From: CAZSNT01 sp964607765 | Lineage (GTDB): Bacteria > Verrucomicrobiota > Lentisphaeria > Oligosphaerales > JABHEG01 | DNA length: 41,193 nucleotides | Assembly: GCA_964607765.1 (NCBI GenBank) | Contig: CAZSNT010000088.1 | Location: 1-41,193, forward strand | Direction: 5' to 3' | Part shown: piece by piece, positions 1 to 8,794 of the stretch | Numbering within the stretch: the stretch's first letter is position 1 | Layout: each line of letters begins with the position of its first letter | Position numbers and translations under genes: made by a program | Notes under the pieces: generated by a model | Told to the model about the DNA's origin: nothing | Seen by the model: only the letters and a program-made list of their open reading frames with translations | The model's database searches: none

Positions 1-404
1 GGCATGTTGTCGAGAACGATGACGTAGTGCTTGACCGCTTTGGACTCCTCGTACCGGGCGAAATGCCGGCGAGTCAGTTCGGCATTCAGCTGTATCCTGC
101 CGTCTTCATCCCGATAGACGAGGTCGAATTCGCTGGCGTTCTCGACGTGTTGCGGATTCCAGCCACCCAAGGTACGCACCATGATCACCTCATCGGCGTG
201 GCGCATGTGAGGCGCGTCCGGTGCTTGCCCGTGTTTCTCATAGTCGTAGGGAAAGTCGGTGCCGGCCGCCACGTCCTCGCGCCCGGCGCTCTCCTCCGGC
301 CAGATCACCGGTGCGCCTGAAAAGTGGTGACGATCCGGCATGGGGGTGGAGCGCCAGAACGATGCGCTCAATTCGCCTAGGGGTATTGCTTCTGAGAGTG
401 CCAT
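1..404 (-). CDS. Partial gene, cytoplasmic protein of a probable glycosidase-like family (N-terminus only)
   Basis: The reverse strand is open from an ATG at 404-402 to the window edge, so only about the first 134 residues are present and the C-terminus lies outside. A purine-rich Shine-Dalgarno (AAGGGAA) sits a few bases upstream. The protein starts MALSEAIPLGELSASFWRST and includes the stretches VRTLGGWNPQHVENASEFD, LVYRDEDGRIQLNAELTRRH and KHYVIVLDNMP. There is no signal peptide. The wording (an aromatic/His-rich N-terminus, then an apparent strand ending in VLDN) recalls the start of (beta/alpha)8 glycoside hydrolases of the GH39/clan-A type, but I cannot confirm a family. It is the last visible gene of the leftward glycan cluster, 36 bp after the giant PQQ/DUF1080 gene, so a carbohydrate-active role is reasonable by context. 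The CDS itself is well supported; the function is a weak inference. Confidence 0.6.
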   Translation of the reverse strand, partial: MALSEAIPLGELSASFWRSTPMPDRHHFSGAPVIWPEESAGREDVAAGTDFPYDYEKHGQAPDAPHMRHADEVIMVRTLGGWNPQHVENASEFDLVYRDEDGRIQLNAELTRRHFARYEESKAVKHYVIVLDNM

Positions 405-437
405 AGTTGATTCCCTTCCTTTTCCCGGCAGAATCCG

Positions 438-459
438 GAGCTACCGCTCGGCAGGCCAG
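438..459. repeat. Short dispersed repeat, copy 1, carrying the stop codon of the giant gene
   Basis: The 22 bases at 438-459 match 27544-27565 at 21 of 22 positions, in the same orientation. On the minus strand this copy encodes the final residues WPAER and the TAG stop of the giant gene. The other copy lies in intergenic DNA and forms the loop of a larger inverted repeat. Two copies are too few to name a family. Confidence 0.5.
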
Positions 460-3400
460 CTTGTCACGAGCGTGGACGGCGTGGTCAACTGCATGCTCAG
501 AACCCAGTCGCTGCCGTCGCGAACGACCGTGCCGGGGAACGGCTTGAGGCGCAGGCTGTCCTGGACGATGGCGGCGTAGGCCGGGAAATTGCGGTCCACG
601 AACGCGAGTCCGTCGGGGCCCTTGGCTGGATCTACAATCGTGACGTGTCCCTCATGCTCCTTCTTCCCATGCCCCGGGCAGAACGCAGCGACTGTCTTGC
701 GCGTCCCCGGGATGGGCTTGGCGTCGATCATCACCGTACCAGGATGCATGTTGCCGTAGTAGACCTGCTGGTTGGTGCCGTCGGGGTTCATGGTCCACAG
801 GTGGTGAAAGCGGACGCGACTGCGGTCGATGTATTCCCACCGTTGGTAGATGATCCTGCCGTCGGGCAGCACCCATGGCGTGTTGTCCTGTTCGATGTTG
901 CAGGAAAGGGGACGGATGTTGCGGCCGTCGGCATCGCAGCGGTGGATGATGGCCACGTGCGTAAGCCAGCAGTTCACGTAGCGATTGCAGCGGGACGAGC
1001 AGAACGCGATTCCGCCGTCCGGCAGGTACGTCGGTTCGATGTCGTTGTAGTCGCCGGAGGTCAGCTGGCGCAGGTCCGTGCCGTCCACGCCGATCTCGTA
1101 GAGATGGTAGAACGGCTGCCCACCTTTGCGGTAAGAAAAGAGAATCTTGCTCCCAGAGTAGTGGAGTTGTGGATCGCGCACACCTCCCTTTTGGTCTTCG
1201 ACAAGATGCATCAGTTCGCCTGTTTCCAGGTCGAGGACGGAGAGCGTGCCGTAGTCGTGATAGTGCCTCCTATCCGGGTTCCGGCTATTCCAGCCGAAAT
1301 TCGCGTACCAGTGCCCATCCGAATCGACCTCTCTCATCGCGAAGACGATGCGGTCTGTCTTGACGCCTGCCGCGCGGAGCATTTTGACCGCCACGGGGTT
1401 GAGTGCGCCATCTTCCGTCTCAGGAGCATCAACCGGGGGGGCTAAAGGTACTGCCCCGGTTGTGTTGCCTGCCTGCTTGCTGTAAACCGCCAGTTCGCCG
1501 ACGCTGATGAACGGCTTGGAACCCCCTGCCAGGCCGACGAGGCGAATGCCATCTCCCGACGCATCCAGGGAAATGGTATAGGTCTCGAACGGCTTACCGA
1601 AATCTGACTTTGTACTCCCCCTGGGATAGGCCGGGGTAATCTGGGCCGGGACTCTCTTCCAGACGCCGCCTTTTCTGACTTCCACCCCCAGAGAGCCATC
1701 CGCGAACCAACCGCCATCGCCAAAGTGCTTACCTTCCTGAAACACAATTGTCTTGAAACCGTGTGTGGCCGCGAAGGTATAGCCTATGTGCTCGGTTTGA
1801 GGGCCTCTGCCGCCGTCGAACGTGTCAAACTGCAACTTGCTGTCTCTCTCCCCAGTCTTTCCATGCACGCCGTCTCGGATCGTTTCCGGATTCCTCGATC
1901 CACCCCCGCCGGGCCTCATCACAGAGGCGATGATCTGTCCTCGTCCGGCCAAGTTATCTTCCGTCGGCCCGGGTTCAGGCGCAACCGTCGCTTGAGGCTT
2001 CACCGACCTGTCCTCCTGGCCTGCCTTCGACGGTGAGTCCTGGGTTGCAGCCAGCCTCTTTACGCGGATGTCTTTGAACCAGACGATTACGCCTTTGTCG
2101 TGGTGCTCAAAGGCGATGAACCCTTTTTCACGGAAGCCTTCCGGATCGTTGTCCTCGAACTCCATGACGAGTGTGCCGTTGATGCAGTGCGCGAGCTTCC
2201 TGCCGTCGGCCACAATGCGGAAGGTGTTCCAGTCCTCGTAATTGACCAGCTCATTGTGGCCTTTCTTGGCGATGCCGTAGCGCGTGGGGGTGGCCTTGCT
2301 GGTTGTGTATATGTCGTACAGCGCGCCCATCGGCCCGATATCGCATTGGTAGCCGCTCACTTCGTAGGGGCGGTTTCTCGCCGTGTGGTAGTGGCTGCGG
2401 TAGTTGACGCCGCTGTTCCCTTTCACCGGAAAGAACTTGAGCTCGAGAATGAAGTTGCTGAACGTGTGGGTTGTGTTGCTCAGGTACTGTTTGTATTTTG
2501 ACGGACCCTTCCCCTCGATGTGACCGTCCACGACCCGCCAGAGTTCGGGGTTCCCGTCCCAACCGTCGAGGTCTTTGCCGTTGAAGAGGCTGATCCACTC
2601 AGACTCAGGTCCGCTGGCGGAACTGAGGCGATCGGGCACAGTGCCCGAGACCGCTGATACGGGTTCGCCGGCAGCCAGGTCCGGAGCCGCTACTGTCTGC
2701 TTCCCGTAACACGCCAGAGAACCGTCTTCGAGAGCCAGAAAGACCCTCTTCCTCGCGGCGATCATGCCGTCGAAAACGGGCGGCGAATCAAGTTTGTATT
2801 CGGCCAACGGCCTTCCATCCTTGGCGGAGACCACGTGGAGCGATGCGCCGAGCTTTCCAAGATAGGCTGCTTCGATGTTGCTGGGACTGTCGACGTCAAG
2901 GCCGCCGGTTTTCGCACCTTGAGGCTCGGGTGGCCCCGCCAGGAAAAGCGTGTCATCGGCCAAGACCAGGGCCTTGGCAAAGACGGGAACTTCCACGCTC
3001 CAGCGGTAGTTGAACAGTTCGAGCGTCGGCGTGTTCCGGAGCCCCAGCTTCGCACCTGACCTGGCATACCGCAGATGCTGATCCTCTTTATGGCTCGGCA
3101 GTGGTTTCATCTTCTTTTCGGCGGAAAACAGGTGGTATCTCTCGCCGCCACGGAACTGCCCTGCGCCTCCATGCGGGTACTTGTTGCGGCCATACCCGAA
3201 GACGGTATCATCGCCCAGCGCAAGGATGCGGCCCGACGGAACCATGTTGCCGACACGCGACCAGATGGCCCACCCCGATTCGTTTCTCGCGGGCATGCAG
3301 ACCGGGTCCGAGCCGAACAGCCAGTACGACCGGTGCCACCAGGCGTCGTCCAGGAATCCCATGGGGGCAAACAGATGCGGCGGACCGATTGCCAGATCAT

Positions 3401-5900
3401 CGCCGGTCTCAAAATCGAGCTTAAGGTGGCGCATATAGACCGACCCGTTCGAGGCCGCGAGGACATCGTTGAGCACCCCGCGCAGATCCACGCCGCCAGG
3501 CGGTTGCTTCCCTGTTTCTGGATCGAGACTGTTCACGACTGTTTCGGACAGCGTTTCGCCGGTTCCGGGATTGAGCCGGGTGATGTGAATACCGCCGTCG
3601 ACATAGGAGGAACGTCCTGCAGCCACGACTGCGACATCGTTCTCGACCAGTACGCTGCCGTGGATCGGCCACGCCGATTCGAGCTGGCCACGAACAACGA
3701 TGGCCCGTTCTTCAGGTGCGCCGCGATAGCGCCAAACCAGGGCTCCATCTTCCTCGCGCAGGCAGTAGACCCAGCCATCGGCGGAACCGAACAGCACGGT
3801 GTTGTTGTGGACGGTTGGCGGCGAGTCAACCCGGCCATCCGCAGTGTATGACCAGACGAGGTCGCCATCTGCCGCGTCGAGCGCATGAACAGTGTGGGCA
3901 CCGGTTTCCGAGATGTAGATCCTGCCTCTGGCGACAACCGGAGCTGTCAGTTTTCCGCCCAACGTCGTCTTCCAGACCTGCCGCAACTCGTGCGGCACGC
4001 GGGTCGAGGCCTTGCCGCTGCGTTCATTATCGTGCCTGAACACGGGCCAGTCCTCGGCGTGCGGCAGCCCGGCCTCCCCGATGGCGCCAAAGGCCGGCCC
4101 CCTGAAGAGCCGCTTTTCCTGCCGGGGTTCGGTTGAGGACTGCAACGCCGTGTACGCGCACAGGCCGCGCATCATGGTCTTGATGTTGCAGGCGCAGGAA
4201 TGCGGAGGGGTATACAGCAGTCCGTTGCACGGCAATACTCCGTACTGGCAGGTGCCTCGCAGCCAGAAGTTGTTCCGTATCTCCCCGCTCTCCACGTCGA
4301 TGAACTCAACGCCGGAGCGACTGGAGAGGATGAAGTTGCTGGTGGCTTTCGGCTTGTAGCACCGGTAGTGGGCCAGCGTTGCGAAATCCCACGCCTCCTG
4401 GGTGTCGAACTCCCGCTCGAGTTCACCGGTTGCCATGTTGAGCCCCTGCCCAAAATCGGCGGCACCCCGTTTGCCCGTATACCCGCGCCACAGCAGACCG
4501 TCTATCAGGAACGTGTCCGGCGAAGAGCAGAACCCCTCCTTGCTCGAGCATCCCCACAGCTTGCTCCCGTCCTTGACCGAGATCGCGGAGAGCGACTTCA
4601 GATCGGAGACATAGACGATACCGTTCTTGGCGGTCAGTGTCGGCGTCGCCCAGTTCCAATCCCTGTTCTTGGCTCCGGGCATAGTCAACGGATGTGCGGT
4701 CTGCCATTTTTCCCTGCCGGTTGCCAAGTCGAGACACATGAGCTGTGCCTTGGTTTGATAGAGCAATGAGCCTCCCGATGCTACCACGGGAAGCAGTGCG
4801 TCCTTGCCGACCGCTTTCCGCCAAAGCACGGCGCCCGTTTCAGGATTGGCTGCCGTGATCGACCTCTTGGCCGAGGCAATTCCCTTGAGCTCGCGCTGGA
4901 TGTCGACCTGGCTGGTTCCCGTCAGCATGACGAGCTGGAAGCCGGTGTGCATAATCTGCCGGGCATATTCCGTTCCTTCGTAGGTGAGAAGCATCTTCCC
5001 GGTAGCGGCGTCCAATGCATGCACGGGCTTGGATTGATCCAGCACCACATAGACCCGGTCATCGACGGCAACGAGGCGGAACGGCAGATCCGGCGGCCCC
5101 GAACGGAACGAATGCATATGGTCGGCCCAGTTGTCGATGGTGCGCCTCCACAGCACTACGCCGTTGAACGCATCGCGGGCGATGAGACACCATCTTGCGG
5201 GCAGGCGGATATCGGCTGTTTGCCCCAGATCAGCGATGTAGAAGAGCCTTCCCTTCGCAGAGACCATGGCACTCACACTGGCCAGCTGTTCGTGGCTGCG
5301 GGCGTACTTGGGAGCACCAACCCACTGCAGGTGATTGGGCAACCCGACCACCGTATCTTCGGCCACGGCGTTGTTATCCGGGGCATGTAGGAAATGCGTC
5401 CATTCATCGATTTTCCGGGGCCAAGGTTTCTGAATCCTCTTTCCGCCAACGATGGCGACGCCATTCGGCACCAACACCCGCATGATCTCCTGTTCTGAGA
5501 GCCGGCTCCCGATTCCTGAGATCTTCCCGCAGATCAGCAGATTCACGAGATTGTCCCCATAGGGAAGATGATCCCCGTTCCACTGCCGGACGGAGACCTT
5601 GCCATATACTCCGTGTCTCTGTAGATGATCCCGGGCTTCCGCGACCTTCCGAGTGTCCGGACAGAGCCCGTGGACCAGATACCTGTCATCGACATGCAGA
5701 GCCGAAAGAGCCTCACCATCCACGTCCCCGACATGGACAACCAAACCGCCTGCAACTCCGCTTTCCTTCAAGACTTCCCGAACGGATGGTCCGCTTGTCT
5801 TCTGGTCGCCATTTGCGGTTGCACATAGCGCGGCGACCACCAGCGGAGTTATGAACAGTGAGGGAAACCGGAACTGACTGAACTTCATTTTTGCGGTCAT
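441..5900 (-). CDS. Giant secreted multidomain protein: methyltransferase-like, PQQ propeller, DUF1080, discoidin-like and PD40 modules
   Basis: About 1819 residues from the ATG at 5900 (MTAKMKF); an ATG at 5888 is an alternative, and the frame is open to 5954. Residues 1-30 form a signal peptide (hydrophobic FITPLVVAALCA). Residues about 30-150 resemble a SAM-methyltransferase Rossmann fold (GLVVHVGDVDGEA, YGKVSVRQWNGDHLPY) but may be non-catalytic. Residues about 155-1070 carry repeated PQQ/BamB-like propeller blades (VHALDAATGK, LVWSYTADG, SLACYG). Residues about 1100-1280 form a DUF1080 (3-keto-disaccharide hydrolase) lectin-like domain (WISLFNGKDLDGWDG, FKDIRVKRL). Residues about 1325-1475 look like a discoidin/F5-8C-type sandwich. 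Residues 1500-1819 form a PD40/TolB propeller like the one in the 33294-36569 protein, but the chain stops just after it, with no CxxCH. The methyltransferase-PQQ pairing is common in Planctomycetota. It lies 99 bp after the sulfatase gene on the same strand. The role is probably extracytoplasmic binding or processing of sugars; the substrate is unknown. Confidence 0.85.
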   Translation of the reverse strand: MTAKMKFSQFRFPSLFITPLVVAALCATANGDQKTSGPSVREVLKESGVAGGLVVHVGDVDGEALSALHVDDRYLVHGLCPDTRKVAEARDHLQRHGVYGKVSVRQWNGDHLPYGDNLVNLLICGKISGIGSRLSEQEIMRVLVPNGVAIVGGKRIQKPWPRKIDEWTHFLHAPDNNAVAEDTVVGLPNHLQWVGAPKYARSHEQLASVSAMVSAKGRLFYIADLGQTADIRLPARWCLIARDAFNGVVLWRRTIDNWADHMHSFRSGPPDLPFRLVAVDDRVYVVLDQSKPVHALDAATGKMLLTYEGTEYARQIMHTGFQLVMLTGTSQVDIQRELKGIASAKRSITAANPETGAVLWRKAVGKDALLPVVASGGSLLYQTKAQLMCLDLATGREKWQTAHPLTMPGAKNRDWNWATPTLTAKNGIVYVSDLKSLSAISVKDGSKLWGCSSKEGFCSSPDTFLIDGLLWRGYTGKRGAADFGQGLNMATGELEREFDTQEAWDFATLAHYRCYKPKATSNFILSSRSGVEFIDVESGEIRNNFWLRGTCQYGVLPCNGLLYTPPHSCACNIKTMMRGLCAYTALQSSTEPRQEKRLFRGPAFGAIGEAGLPHAEDWPVFRHDNERSGKASTRVPHELRQVWKTTLGGKLTAPVVARGRIYISETGAHTVHALDAADGDLVWSYTADGRVDSPPTVHNNTVLFGSADGWVYCLREEDGALVWRYRGAPEERAIVVRGQLESAWPIHGSVLVENDVAVVAAGRSSYVDGGIHITRLNPGTGETLSETVVNSLDPETGKQPPGGVDLRGVLNDVLAASNGSVYMRHLKLDFETGDDLAIGPPHLFAPMGFLDDAWWHRSYWLFGSDPVCMPARNESGWAIWSRVGNMVPSGRILALGDDTVFGYGRNKYPHGGAGQFRGGERYHLFSAEKKMKPLPSHKEDQHLRYARSGAKLGLRNTPTLELFNYRWSVEVPVFAKALVLADDTLFLAGPPEPQGAKTGGLDVDSPSNIEAAYLGKLGASLHVVSAKDGRPLAEYKLDSPPVFDGMIAARKRVFLALEDGSLACYGKQTVAAPDLAAGEPVSAVSGTVPDRLSSASGPESEWISLFNGKDLDGWDGNPELWRVVDGHIEGKGPSKYKQYLSNTTHTFSNFILELKFFPVKGNSGVNYRSHYHTARNRPYEVSGYQCDIGPMGALYDIYTTSKATPTRYGIAKKGHNELVNYEDWNTFRIVADGRKLAHCINGTLVMEFEDNDPEGFREKGFIAFEHHDKGVIVWFKDIRVKRLAATQDSPSKAGQEDRSVKPQATVAPEPGPTEDNLAGRGQIIASVMRPGGGGSRNPETIRDGVHGKTGERDSKLQFDTFDGGRGPQTEHIGYTFAATHGFKTIVFQEGKHFGDGGWFADGSLGVEVRKGGVWKRVPAQITPAYPRGSTKSDFGKPFETYTISLDASGDGIRLVGLAGGSKPFISVGELAVYSKQAGNTTGAVPLAPPVDAPETEDGALNPVAVKMLRAAGVKTDRIVFAMREVDSDGHWYANFGWNSRNPDRRHYHDYGTLSVLDLETGELMHLVEDQKGGVRDPQLHYSGSKILFSYRKGGQPFYHLYEIGVDGTDLRQLTSGDYNDIEPTYLPDGGIAFCSSRCNRYVNCWLTHVAIIHRCDADGRNIRPLSCNIEQDNTPWVLPDGRIIYQRWEYIDRSRVRFHHLWTMNPDGTNQQVYYGNMHPGTVMIDAKPIPGTRKTVAAFCPGHGKKEHEGHVTIVDPAKGPDGLAFVDRNFPAYAAIVQDSLRLKPFPGTVVRDGSDWVLSMQLTTPSTLVTSWPAER

Positions 5901-5999
5901 GGTCTTTTCACTTGTCGCTTGTGAGCGCAAAGTAGGTGCGCACTCCGGTGTCACAGTTGCTTCCCGCGAAGCAGTAGGGCTCCAACGGTGAGCCAGCCT

Positions 6000-7364
6000 T
6001 CACCTATCTCCCCTGTACTTCTCGTGTGTGAATTCCTTTTCCCGTTTGAGCATCCCGGTTGCAGTGTCGCGTTCACCCGTGTCAAACGGGTCTCCTGTGT
6101 CCTTGATCCACTTCTGGAGGCGTAGCTCGAGCTGCTGCCGGATTACCGCATGTTCAGCAGACCCGGCCAGGTTGGTCATTTCAAACGGATCATTGTCACG
6201 GTCAAACAACCAAACACGCCCATCGACCCATCTTGCATAGACATATCTGTCTGTCCGCACGCCCCTCCAGAAGCCCACCCAGTCCCCGCGGTGCGGCCAG
6301 CCCGGCCCGAGGATCTGCAGATAGACGGACTCAGGCTCCGGGCCCTCGCCTCCAAGCACTGCGTGTGACAGATCCTGCCCCTGGATCCCATCCGGCAACT
6401 CGACTCCTGCCAGGGCAAGCAGCGTAGGCATCACGTCAACACTGTTGAAAAGGACATCGGTTGTGCCCCCGGCCTTCACCCTTCGGGGATACGAGAGAAT
6501 GAAGGGGATGTGAACGGATTCCTCGTAGGGCGTGGCCTTGGACGCACGCATAGTATGATGCAGCCATTGATCCATGGGCTTACCGTATCCATGGCTGCTC
6601 AGGTGATCGCCATGATCCGAGCTGTAGCATAGGATGGTGTTGTCGCGAAGACCGTTCTCTTGGAGCCACTCCATGAGTCGCCCCATCTGCGCATCCAGCC
6701 CCGTGATGTTCCCGTAGTAGTCAGCCAGCTCACGGCGTGCAAAGGCCTCCATTTGCTTGGGGACGTTGGGTGGAAGGTCCACCTCTTCCGGCGTGTAACG
6801 ATTGTGTTCGTCTGGGTACCTGTCGTAGGGCCAATGGGGTGGACTCCAAGACAGCATCACGAAGAACGGCGACTCGCCCTCCTTCTCGACAAACCGCATG
6901 GTTAGGTCAGTAAGACCTTCCGGTCCCCACGAGTCGATCTTTATGGGCCCTTCTTCATTCTCGTGATAGGTGATCGCGTCGTGCCGGTGATTGCAGTTGT
7001 TCGCCGCCATATAGTCGAACCCGTATCGTTTTTCAGGCGTGTAGGGACCGTGGCCAAGATGCCACTTGCCTATGTAGCCCGTCCGATAGCCAGCGCTCTT
7101 GAACGCTTGAGCGAGGGTCGTTTGATCTGTTGCCATCCTGTATTGGTTGTCCGGCACGCCATTGGCATGTGAGTATCGACCAGTCAGCACTTGGGCACGA
7201 TATGGCGAACAGATGGGGCAGGACGAGAACGCCTGTTCAAACAGCACTCCTTCTTCTGCAAGTCGGTCGAAGGCGGGTGTTTGAATGACGAGGTTGCCAG
7301 TGCACCCCATGGTGTCGTAGCGTTGCTGATCGCTGAAGACGAATATGACGTTTGGATGATTCAT
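6000..7364 (-). CDS. Sulfatase (formylglycine type), no signal peptide
   Basis: 454 residues of the type I sulfatase family, which hydrolyses sulfate esters. The chain enters the alkaline-phosphatase-like fold at once (NVIFVFSDQQ, metal-binding D12), so it is predicted to be cytoplasmic. The CxPxR signature CSPYR places the cysteine converted to formylglycine at residue 52, followed by LTGRYSHANG. The second metal site is visible in the middle (CYSSDHGDHLSSHG). The C-terminus has the usual sulfatase subdomain ending (VWLFDRDNDPFEMTNLA). Its ATG (7364) overlaps the TGA of the upstream sulfatase by 4 bp (ATGA), so the two are probably translationally coupled. No formylglycine-generating enzyme gene is in the window. 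Substrate specificity cannot be read from sequence; by context it acts on a sulfated oligosaccharide. Confidence 0.93.
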   Translation of the reverse strand: MNHPNVIFVFSDQQRYDTMGCTGNLVIQTPAFDRLAEEGVLFEQAFSSCPICSPYRAQVLTGRYSHANGVPDNQYRMATDQTTLAQAFKSAGYRTGYIGKWHLGHGPYTPEKRYGFDYMAANNCNHRHDAITYHENEEGPIKIDSWGPEGLTDLTMRFVEKEGESPFFVMLSWSPPHWPYDRYPDEHNRYTPEEVDLPPNVPKQMEAFARRELADYYGNITGLDAQMGRLMEWLQENGLRDNTILCYSSDHGDHLSSHGYGKPMDQWLHHTMRASKATPYEESVHIPFILSYPRRVKAGGTTDVLFNSVDVMPTLLALAGVELPDGIQGQDLSHAVLGGEGPEPESVYLQILGPGWPHRGDWVGFWRGVRTDRYVYARWVDGRVWLFDRDNDPFEMTNLAGSAEHAVIRQQLELRLQKWIKDTGDPFDTGERDTATGMLKREKEFTHEKYRGDR

Positions 7365-8794
7365 GCCAATTTCTCTGTTGGCCCGCCAGACGGGAATGGG
7401 GATATGGGCTCAGGGAAGTTGCTGCGGACCCAGCCCCATTGGAACATGTCGTTCGTTGCGTCGTTCCAGCCCAGCAGCCTGGCCTTCATCTCACTGAGGA
7501 CGTCGACGTGCTCGGGGCTGTCAATCAGGTTCTCGAGCTCTGCGGGGTCTTCCTGCAGGTCGTAGAGCTCATCTTTGGTGTGGGGCGCGTAGACGTATTT
7601 CCAGCGTGTGGTGCGCACCATCCGTTGTGAGAAATATCCCCAGACCTCGCCGTGGCTTTCGCAATAGACACTGTCCGGCCAGTTCTGAACAGTCTCTCCC
7701 CGTGCGAGCGGAGCCAGACTTCTCGCGTCCACAGGCGCCTTGAGTTCAGTGCCGGCCCACTCGACAAAGGTCGGCATCAGGTCCATGAGCGTGACAAACG
7801 CATCAGGTTTACCGGGAGCGACCCACTTCACGGGTCCTTTGGCCAGCAACGGGATGCGATAGACCTCGTCGTACATGGTGCCGGCTTTCTCGAAGTGATT
7901 GTGACTGCCAAGAGCGTCGCCGTGGTCGGTGCTGAACACAACGATAGTGTTGTCTGAGAGGCCGGAATCCTCGACCGCCGCCATGACCTCGCCGACACAT
8001 GCATCGATATGACTCACATCGCCATAGTACTTGGCAACAATCGGGCTCCACCAGTCCCAGTCTTTGTCGACCAGTCCCCACTCCTCACGCTTGCGCATGT
8101 GGCCATCGGGTTTGCCTTTGAAATTATCATGAAAATTACCCCACGGCGGGATGTCGGCGGGATCGTACATCGAAGCATACGGCTCGGGCGGGATGTTGGC
8201 GTGATGAGGTTCAGTCACATCGATGCGGAGGAAGAACGGGGTGTCCTCACCGGCACGCTCGCGCATCATTTCAATCCCACGCCGCGTCCGCTTCACCAAA
8301 GTCGTGTCGTCCGCATCGCAACCGTTCGTGGCCGCAGGTATATGAGTCGTACCGTTGGCGAAGGTCGTGACTGTTCTCGATTCGGGAATGACCTCTTTCT
8401 TGGCCCCGACGTTGTCGTGTCGGTCGAACCCGAACTTGCATGGCCCGATATCCTGGTGCACATGCCATTTGCCGACGTAATCCATCGCATAGCCCGCTTT
8501 TTTCAGGATGGCGCTGAACGTCTGCATGTCTGTGGAGAGACCGCGGTTCCAGGCTGGCGCAATGTGGGTGTTGATCATCACACCGTTGTTGTGGGGGTAG
8601 AGCCCGGTCACCAACGAGGCCCGTGATGGAGAGCATACCGGCGACACCGTGAACGCGTTCTCAAAGCAGACTCCCTGCTCCGCCATGGCATCCAGGTTGG
8701 GAGTCTTACAGATCTCGTTCCCGTAGCAGCCGAGTGCATCTCGCCGCAATTGGTCAGTCATGAAGAGGACGATGTTCGGCTGGTCGGCCATCAT
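7361..8794 (-). CDS. Sulfatase (formylglycine type), no signal peptide
   Basis: 477 residues from the ATG at 8794. The frame is open to 8836, but 8794 is preferred: it is preceded by GGAGGT at ideal spacing, and its ATGA overlaps the stop of the upstream GH127-like gene. Family features are NIVLFMTDQLRRDALGCYGN (first metal site), CSPSR with the formylglycine-forming cysteine at residue 54, VGKWHVHQD (lysine-containing active-site strand) and VFSTDHGDALGSHN (second metal site). The C-terminus reads DELYDLQEDPAELENL, as is usual. There is no leader peptide, so it is predicted to be cytoplasmic. It differs clearly in sequence from the neighbouring sulfatases, which suggests that each removes a different sulfate group from the same glycan. 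Confidence 0.94.
   Translation of the reverse strand: MMADQPNIVLFMTDQLRRDALGCYGNEICKTPNLDAMAEQGVCFENAFTVSPVCSPSRASLVTGLYPHNNGVMINTHIAPAWNRGLSTDMQTFSAILKKAGYAMDYVGKWHVHQDIGPCKFGFDRHDNVGAKKEVIPESRTVTTFANGTTHIPAATNGCDADDTTLVKRTRRGIEMMRERAGEDTPFFLRIDVTEPHHANIPPEPYASMYDPADIPPWGNFHDNFKGKPDGHMRKREEWGLVDKDWDWWSPIVAKYYGDVSHIDACVGEVMAAVEDSGLSDNTIVVFSTDHGDALGSHNHFEKAGTMYDEVYRIPLLAKGPVKWVAPGKPDAFVTLMDLMPTFVEWAGTELKAPVDARSLAPLARGETVQNWPDSVYCESHGEVWGYFSQRMVRTTRWKYVYAPHTKDELYDLQEDPAELENLIDSPEHVDVLSEMKARLLGWNDATNDMFQWGWVRSNFPEPISPFPSGGPTEKLA

Noticed and set aside
645..1445. A 266-codon plus-strand frame over the giant gene
   Set aside because: Antisense to the PD40 propeller of the long minus gene; no domain or ribosome-binding site.
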